A stretch of 64,000 bases of DNA from Neopestalotiopsis rosae (lineage: Eukaryota; Ascomycota; Sordariomycetes; Amphisphaeriales; Sporocadaceae), in the NCBI GenBank assembly GCA_023078685.1, contig JALGAS010000005.1:62001-126000 (forward strand). The letters are read 5' to 3'. Position 1 is the first letter of the stretch. Every line of letters begins with the position of its first letter. A program made the translations under genes and the position numbers. The notes beneath the pieces were generated by a model. It had not been told where the DNA came from, did no database searches, and was given only the letters and a program-made list of their open reading frames with translations. Below, one piece after another: positions 56,955 through 64,000 of the stretch.

Positions 56955-58942
56955 ATGGAGCCACTCGACGCTGGTGCTCGCCCACTGCCATACAGCGAGA
57001 ACTCGAGTCGCGCTGAGCTCGCTCACGTACGTCAGCTTGAATCGAATGACAAGATCGACGAGTCTTTGGAGCAACACAACCAACCATCCGCGGAGCAACA
57101 AATACTCCACGATGAGCGAGAAAAGGGGCCTGAGAAGTCGGTTAGCCCGAGCAAAGATACTGGTGTACCGGTGACTGAACTCTACTTGACTTTTGATACC
57201 ATTCTTCCAATTCCGAACTCGTCTTCGACTTGCCAAGGCGCTACGCCGCCGTCGAGCCCAGACCTGAGCCGTTATGGAAACCCAACAAAGTTACCTCGTG
57301 CAAAGAAGAACATTATGCTTCTGTTGTCGTGTATCGCGACATGCTTGACAGCATACACCGCTGGCGCCTACTCCCCACCCGCAGACCTCCTTGCTTCCGA
57401 GTTTGGCGTATCTCGGACTGCCATACTGGTCGGTATCACGCTCTTTACAGTCGGATTTGGAATTGCACCCATGATATTGGCGCCTTTCTCTGAGGTCAAT
57501 GGTCGATATCCTGTCTTTGTTGTGTCGGGGGTCGTGTTCGTGGTGTTCCAAGCTGTCTGCGGGGTGGTCCCCAATCTTGGCGGTATGCTAATTGCCCGGT
57601 TCCTCTGTGGCGTAGGCGGGAGTGTCTTCAGCACAATGGTGGGTGGAGTCATTGCCGATTTATGGGACAAGGAAGAACGCAACACACCGATGGCGCTTTA
57701 CAGCGGCGCCGTGCTCATCGGAACAGGACTTGGGCCACTCGATGCAAGTCTCATGGTCTATCGCTGGGGAGGCGACGGTATCACCGGGCCGGGTGCCAAG
57801 TGGAGATGGGTCTTCTGGCATCAGGTCATAGCCGATGCGGTTCTGGTAATCGCATTGACGTTGCTCTTTCACGAAAGTCGGGGCAGCGTCCTGCTGAGCA
57901 GAAAGGCTAAAGCGCTCAATAAATGGTATGAGGCTCGGGAAGAGAAAGGGTTCTTCGGTGTTTGGATCAAGCATTCGACTGACTTTGGCCTTTCTGCTCT
58001 TGGGTCCGGGTCGTCGATGGACGAGGAGAAGGCCATGTTTGCTGCAGTACCTCTCAGCGAACAAGAAATGCTCAAGAACGGTTACAACCTTGAACGTGTC
58101 CGGTGGCTGGTGAAGGAGGACGAGCAAAGGGCATCACTGATGACCATGATCACTGTCTCTCTATTCCGCCCATTCCACCTACTGTTCACCGAGCCAGCAG
58201 TATTCTTCTTCTCGTTGTGGGTTTCGTTCGCGTGGGCTGTCCTGTACTTGACATTCGGCTCCATACCCCTTGTTTTCTCTAGACAATATGGCTTCAACAC
58301 GGAACAATCAGGCTATGTTTTCATTGCCATGATTGTGGGCTCGCTCATTGCCACGGCTATAGGCGTGTACCAGGAGTACCTGCTAAAGTACCCAAAGTGG
58401 CAGAGAAAATCAACTGACCCTTCAGGCTTCTGGTCCTTTCTGCGTCGACGTTTTCCTGTTGAGGCTCCCGAGTCCCGACTTTACTTCACCTGCCTCTCCA
58501 GCATTCTCCTTCCTCTGGGCTTGTACATGTTTGGCTTTGCATCAAAGACCTCGATTCACTGGATTGTGCCAACCATCGCAATCGGCTTTGCAACCATGGG
58601 CATATATACTATTTACCTTGCAACCTTCAACTACCTTGCGGATAGTTATCAGACGTATGCATCCTCTGCCCTTGCAGCGCAGTCGTTCTGTCGTAACATG
58701 TTGGGCGGCGCATTTCCTCTGGTTGTGAGGCCCCTTTTCGTGAATCTGGGCGAGGCCAGGGCTGGAGGATTACTAGGTGCCATTGCAACAGTGTTGACGG
58801 TTGTTCCATGGGTCTTGGCCATCTTTGGGGAGAAGATTCGAAAACGGAGTAAATTCGCCGTTGTAAGTCAACTTGTCTTTGCGCAGCTTATTGGCGGATA
58901 CTAATTGCAAGAAAATAGGCTCTCGAACACGAACTGAGGTAG
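56955..58942 (+). CDS. MFS transporter, DHA1 drug/polyamine type
   Basis: A proton antiporter-type transporter of the plasma membrane; substrate unknown. Two exons are joined across an intron at 58863-58918, giving 643 aa from the ATG at 56955. Splicing adds the short end ALEHELR, typical of this fungal subfamily, in place of the unspliced run-on. The N-terminus (about 100 aa) is hydrophilic and Ser/Glu-rich. About twelve helices follow. DHA1 motifs include LAPFSEVNGRYPVFVVSG after helix 2, RFLCGVGGSVFSTMVGGVIAD at helix 4, LGPLDASLMVYRWG in place of the usual GP-rich helix 5 end, and WRWVFWHQVIAD. A central loop of about 110 residues separates the two halves. The next gene is another MFS carrier. 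Confidence 0.9.
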
Positions 58943-60334
58943 TGTCAACCCAAGCGAGGATCCTCCGAAAATCTCCCACTATCAAAGACAAGCAACTTTT
59001 CATACGCAAGCAAATAGGTGGAAAAGTTTAACCGTGGGATCTAATGTTTCTCTCAGCTATTTCGTCCTGACTGGAAATAATTTCAAAGTGGCTATCTTCA
59101 TAATCTCACGTGATTTGCACAAAGTGACATATGATCGGGACTTCGGTCTGCCTACGCATGATGTTTGATTTGAGTTTGCTTTACTGGATCACGAGCCGCT
59201 GTCCACAATGCAATGCCACATCCCAGATAAAATCAGAACATCGTCTAATGTCTGTGCGTACGAAGTTTCTCGCAATGCTACACCAAGTCAAATAATCTCT
59301 CGCTCAGATATGAAATAGACCAAGCACTGATGAGTGAAAGCCTCTTGCAATCCCATCGTCAGAGCCGCTGTGGTGCTTGCTTTGGCATATTTGCGATTTG
59401 CTGTTTCGCCTGTAATCACAGCTCGCAAACAAAGGGGCCCGTCCTCCTCAAGAATATTCGTCCCACAAAGAGCCAAGTTTGCCGATACTTGTCCGTCGAT
59501 TAAAAATGCATAGAATTGGATGACCATTGCCGTATTGACCCCGGTAATATCTGCTCAGGTTTGACGTGGTTCAATTGGGCATTGCCGCGACTCGAGAACC
59601 GCGTAAGATTGCAAAAGGCCGGCGTCGGATCGGCAGGGGCCGATTCGGAAGCCAATCAGAAGAGCGGCCAGTCTAAACCGACTCTGAGCGATCGGACAAA
59701 ACGCCTAGCGCCCGAATATTGCCAAGATCAAGCCCAGGTTGATTCTCTCTTATCAACATCCATCGCCGCTGGGTGGATACCTAACTGCTCTCTGCGCCTT
59801 CACGGAGCTCGATCTTCATACGCACTGCAAGTTGCCGAGCAGGAGAGCAGAGGCGCTGGTTTTAGATAGCATGGTGGCAGGAGCTATTTGATTACGAGTC
59901 AGGCCTTTTTTCGGCTTTCTCTCTAATACCCAAAACATGACGTGGTGATACGTAAGATTGATTAGAGATTGTCCTATTCGAAGCCACTTCTTCACAGTTT
60001 CGTGCGGAGTGGTCCCGATCGGGTGGAACGATAGTCGTCGTCTCACCCTCTTTGGCCTGGGGTAAACCACTGAACAGGTTACTAGACACTCCACATCTGG
60101 CTTTATTCCACGAACCATATCTTATCTCATGAAGATAAGGTTTCTTGAACCTTGATTATCTCCGTATTAGATATTGATTCCTGTAAGAGGCCTTGGAGCT
60201 TGCCAAGCAGATACAATGGCATCCTTATACTCTGTCATTGCCGTCGATTTATTCAGGTATTTCATTTCGAATTTACAACCTGCCAGTGGCGTTGAACTTG
60301 TCCGGACAGCCTCAATTGGTCCTTAGCCGCCGTC
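58943..60334. other. Intergenic region without recognised gene
   Basis: About 1.4 kb between two same-strand transporters. A minus-strand frame of 79 codons at 59288-59527 begins with ATG but resembles nothing known. Confidence 0.5.
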
Positions 60335-61994
60335 ATGGGTTTCTCAAATCAGCAAGCTGTTAATAAGGGCGAAGCGGCAGATGATATTAGTAACGAGAAG
60401 AAAACGCCCCTCCCAGCAATTGCAGACGAGGAACCAGATCTGAAGCAAGGAGTTTGCATCGACCAGCTTGACGAAGCCGAAATATTCCTGCGAGAAAATG
60501 GAATTTCACATCACCACCTCCAAGAGCTTCTCAACGACAAGGAGACCCAGCGCAAACTTGTCCGCCGGGTAGATTGGACACTTCTCCCGTTGCTGGCCGG
60601 GACTTATCTGCTCCAATATGTAGACAAGCAGGCGCTCTCCTATGGCGCTGTGTTCGACCTTTTCGATACGACCGGCATATCCAGCAATCAATATTCATGG
60701 CTGACGTCCATCTTCTATTTCGCCTACCTTGTCGCCGAATGGCCATGCAGCTATGTTGTGCAACACTACCCTACCAGCAAAGTTATTGGAAGTTTTGTGG
60801 TGTGTTGGGGATGTGTGATGGCGGCCACGGCTGCCTGCTCCAACTTCACTGGGCTGGCCATCTGCAGATTTCTGCTTGGCTGCTTCGAGGCTGTCATCAC
60901 CCCGGCATTCATGATGATCGTCAGTATGTGGTATCTCCGAGAGGAACAGCCTTTCAGGGCTGGAATATTCTACTGTATGAATGGCATTGGGTCCATGTTT
61001 GCCGGTCTTCTATTCTACGGCGTTGGCCAGGCCAAGGGCTGGGACGTATGGCGCATCATTTGCATTATTTGTGGAGGGTTGACCATCATTTGGGGTGTGG
61101 TGCTCTTTACCTTTCTGCCCAGCAACATCCTCACGGCCAAGGGCTACACTATCGAGGAGAAGGCCATGCTCGTCGCCCGCAGCCAAAGCAACAACATTGG
61201 TGTTTATAGCCGCAAGATTCGCAGATCTCAGGTCAAGGAGGCCTTGCTGGATCCGCAAGTATGGTTGCTTTTCCTCTATGTACTGCTGAACGAGTGCATC
61301 AATGGAGGTCTGGCCTCATTCGCCAAGCTAATTGTCAAGGGTTTCACGGATGACACCTTGATGACGGTCATCTATGGTATTCCCTATGGAGCTTGGTTGG
61401 CCTTCTTTATCCTGACCGGTCCTTATTGCGCTGGAAAGTTCAAGAACTCTCGAACATGGATCATGATGATCTGGGTCTGCCCGACCATCATCGCCATGAT
61501 TCTCTTCTGGAAGTTGCCTAGAACAAACAAGAATGGACTGTTAATGGGCTACTACATTGTGAGTCTGACCCTTTTTGATGACGGCATATGGAGCTAACAT
61601 GATTTCCCAACAGGCTCCTGCTTTCGTTGGTTCGCTGGTTGTCGCTCTGCAGATGCCCTCGGCAAACCTGGGTGGTTACACCAAACGAACGACAGCCACC
61701 GCATTCGTCTTTCTCGCTTACTGTATCGGCAACATCATTGGCCCACACGCCTTTCTGGCTGCTGAGGCGCCCATTTACGAGACTGGCTGCAAGTTCATTA
61801 TTGGGTGCGGTGTTGCCCAGATCGCTGTTGCTGCTTGCTTGAGAAGCCTCCTCATACACAGAAACAAGTCAAGAGACGCAGCTACAGCTGCCGTCAATCA
61901 AAGCCCGGCTGCTACGGCGGATGAAGCCGCCATGGACGAGGTTTTCGAGGACTTGACGGATTTCGAGAACGCAAAGTTCAGGTACAACTACTAG
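60335..61994 (+). CDS. MFS anion:cation symporter, Dal5/Tna1 type
   Basis: Imports a small organic anion; this family takes up allantoate, nicotinate, pantothenate and related acids. Two exons (intron 61559-61613) give 534 aa. The N-terminus is hydrophilic. The conserved start of helix 1 reads RKLVRRVDWTLLPLLAGTYLLQYVDKQALSYGAVF. It is followed by SSNQYSWLTSIFYFAYLVAEWP and RFLLGCFEAVITPAFMMIVSMWYLREEQPFRAGIFY, both typical of Dal5-type carriers, then GGLTIIWGVVLFTFLPSN before the central loop. The second half contains IMMIWVCPTIIAMILFW and GGYTKRTTATAFVFLAYCIGNIIGPHAF. The C-terminus is polar. It is convergent with the DUF1254 gene (259 nt). The exact substrate cannot be read from sequence. 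Confidence 0.92.
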
Positions 61995-62253
61995 ATACTG
62001 ATTCGTCCTGGGAGCATACGCGCTCGAGGCAGGATTCGCGATCCTGAAAGAATTGATGATAATCGAATGTTTATTTACAGAAAGTACGAATTAATGATAA
62101 GATTGATGATTGATGTATTCAAGACGTGCAAGGTGTACTGATTGGCCCCAAACATTGTCACGATTGCATCAGCGTCGTTCCGAAAATCCAGAATCTATGA
62201 TCTGTTATACCGAAAGAAGTAATCTCAAAGCAGGCGTTTAGAAAACGTGATCA

Positions 62254-63758
62254 CTAAACTATAGCCTGAATGATGTTTACCTGCGGATAACCGTAAGTCC
62301 CGTTTGTCATCTCGTCTGTTGCACCATACAGTCTCAAATTGAGAGAGACTATGCCACCATTCTCTGGAGCAGGCAGCCAATTGTTCGTCCAATTTGTCGG
62401 CGGTTCAAGGTTACCGGGTTGCACGAGGATCTGGAACATTCCATCGCCATCCCGCAGACTTGAACCGTTGGCAAAGGTAAGATTGCTTCTATCACCAAGA
62501 GCATATCTGTCGAGCGGGTTGTCGATTAGATACCCGTTGCCGTCATATGCCGTCAGACTCCAAAACCCACCCGGTTTAATCTTGGGCTTCTCCGAGAATG
62601 TGAGAAGCAGGGCCTCCTGACTGGTGATATTGTTACTCTTGCCGTACCGGTAGCTTGGGTATACGGCCTGTTCAGGTACTAGTGCAAGATATCCCACTGT
62701 GGATATTTGATATCTTGCGACATATTGGCTATCATATAAGCCGATGATGCTTGCGTCCTTTGCAGTCCAATTTCCTCCTAGATCGTGAACGTAGTCGGAA
62801 TCTCCCAGAAGAGCACTCGCAGAGGCATTGGCAGAAGCTGAAGCGGCTGTCAGATTTGTGCCGATCTTTTGCGTAAAAACGCCATTCGAAATCCCCGCTT
62901 GCTCCAGTAGGCCAGAAACCCAGGCTTCGTCACCTGGGACGATTGGCAAATTCCAGGAGGCAAACTCTGCTGTCAGCCTCAGAACCGCCTCTTCCAGCGA
63001 AACATTGGAGCCTTGTATGTAATAAGAATCATTGAAGATGTCAAGATCCAAAATTGGAATACTCCGGGTTTTATTGGCTGAAACTTGAGTGATGGAAAGT
63101 TGATCCTGCAGCTCGTGGACTGCATCGAGGTCGTCTGAAGATTCGGGTAGAATTCGAGTCAAAGATATTCCGTAGGGAGTCGGTAGTGTTATGTAAGCCT
63201 GATATGGTGATCCCAACTCTGTCGTTTCTACGCCATACCCTTCGGTACTATAGCGAACTAAATAAGTTCCAGCCTCATTAGAACCGACAGAACCAATATT
63301 GGCGACGTTGTTCCCGTAGCTGATCATTTTGTTGGCCTTTTAACAATCTTGTCTTGTGGCGGTTGGGACATACGCATCATAAAAGGGCCAAATCCAGTAG
63401 CGGTCGTCAAATTCTGGAACTGTTAACTCGAGGTCGAATGTAGACAAATCAAGGAACGCCCTTGTGTAGAGTGTGTCGGCATTAGGACGAACAACCCAAG
63501 TCTCGCTGGCATTGGCCAGATCACGCTGGTGTATCAAGGAGTTTGTAGTCGCATTGGATGACCCTCGTACTGCCTGTCCATAAGCATAGAAAGGGTAACC
63601 ATACTATAATGACGGTTAGTTTGAGGTTGGGTTTGAAAATGAATTAACAGCTGTCTTACGGTATAGGCAAATGTTGTAGCGTTTTGCGCGTCGCTTTGAG
63701 CTCCTGAAGCTGCTAGCGCGAACTGCATAACGCCCACTAAAGACATTGTTCGCATCAT
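62254..63758 (-). CDS. Secreted DUF1254/DUF1214 protein
   Basis: Three exons (introns 63604-63659 and 63320-63373) give 464 aa from the ATG at 63758. A signal peptide at residues 1-20 (LVGVMQFALAASGAQS) directs secretion. The DUF1254 half contains YGYPFYAYGQAVRG, ASETWVVRPNADTLYTRAFLDLS and DRYWIWPFYDAYGNNVANIG. The DUF1214 half contains VYPSYRYGKSN, KPGGFWSLTAYDGNGYLIDNPLDRYALGDR and LQPGNL-like sequence (here VQPGNLEPPTNWTNNWLPAP). These two domains occur together in bacteria and fungi; the biochemical role is unknown. Several N-glycosylation sites (NAT, NLT, NGT) are present. Confidence 0.88.
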
Positions 63759-64000
63759 GCTTATAGCGGATGCACCTAGATCAAAGAAAAGCTTCTTCCA
63801 CGGGCTGACTCAGACGCAACTTCAATAATCAAGTCTTAAATCAATGCGCATGCTATGGTCAGGCAAAGTCAAAAAGAGGCCGGTCAGTGTGAGAGCGGAA
63901 TTTCATCGTGACTTGAACCGAAAGCGGCTTTGAGTGATCTAGCTGTACACGGCATATCTTATCCCAGCAACTTCGGCATTGGCCCACTATGGTTAACCGG

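Noticed and set aside
59288..59527. 79-codon minus-strand frame starting with ATG
   Set aside because: No recognisable motif, and no partner exons could be joined in frame.
60574..61209. 211-codon plus-strand frame
   Set aside because: It overlaps the Dal5/Tna1-type carrier in another frame, has odd Trp/His/Cys composition, and is a shadow of that gene.

Overview
The window looks like nuclear DNA of a filamentous ascomycete (Pezizomycotina, most likely a Sordariomycete). Genes lie on both strands with no operons. Introns are short (about 47-150 nt) and mostly start GTAAGT/GTATGT/GTGAGT. The families present (quinate cluster, LaeA-like methyltransferase, DUF3405, DUF1254, fungal MFS carriers) are typical of this group. 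The genus cannot be fixed from sequence alone. I read about 23 protein-coding genes; one of them, an amidohydrolase, carries an in-frame stop. No tRNA, rRNA, CRISPR, virus or intact transposon was seen.

Positions 172-15693 hold a complete and uninterrupted quinate/shikimate catabolic cluster of seven genes: activator qutA (-), repressor qutR (+), 3-dehydroshikimate dehydratase qutC (+), quinate permease qutD (-), quinate/shikimate dehydrogenase qutB (+), the inositol-monophosphatase-like qutG (-), and type II dehydroquinase qutE (+). QutD imports quinate. QutB oxidises it to 3-dehydroquinate, QutE dehydrates that to 3-dehydroshikimate, and QutC makes protocatechuate. QutA activates and QutR represses. 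A 16-bp palindrome at 2873-2888 between the two regulators matches the published QA-1F/QUTA binding consensus at every position. Weaker copies lie upstream of qutC and between qutD and qutB.

From 15.9 to 27.2 kb come the WD-repeat ribosome biogenesis protein JIP5 (-), a six-exon LaeA-like methyltransferase (-), a secreted-type GH18 chitinase-like protein ending in KDEL (+), a small four-helix MARVEL-like membrane protein (-) and an MFS transporter (+). From 27.4 to 41.3 kb lie a mitochondrial sulfite oxidase (-), an eleven-exon seven-helix membrane protein of unknown function (+), an F-box/transglutaminase-like/YccV protein (-), a secreted alpha/beta hydrolase (+) and a type II membrane DUF3405 protein (-).

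From 43.4 to 64 kb lie the amidohydrolase broken by one amber codon (-), a large ABCB full transporter possibly related to Ste6 (-), a PBDC1/Ypl225w-type protein (-), an F-box/2EXR-like hypothetical (+), an MFS drug/polyamine-type carrier (+), a Dal5/Tna1-type carrier (+) and a secreted DUF1254/DUF1214 protein (-). Several 1-2.4 kb gaps between genes show no coding signal. Gene models were built by hand; every multi-exon model listed keeps frame across all its splice sites.
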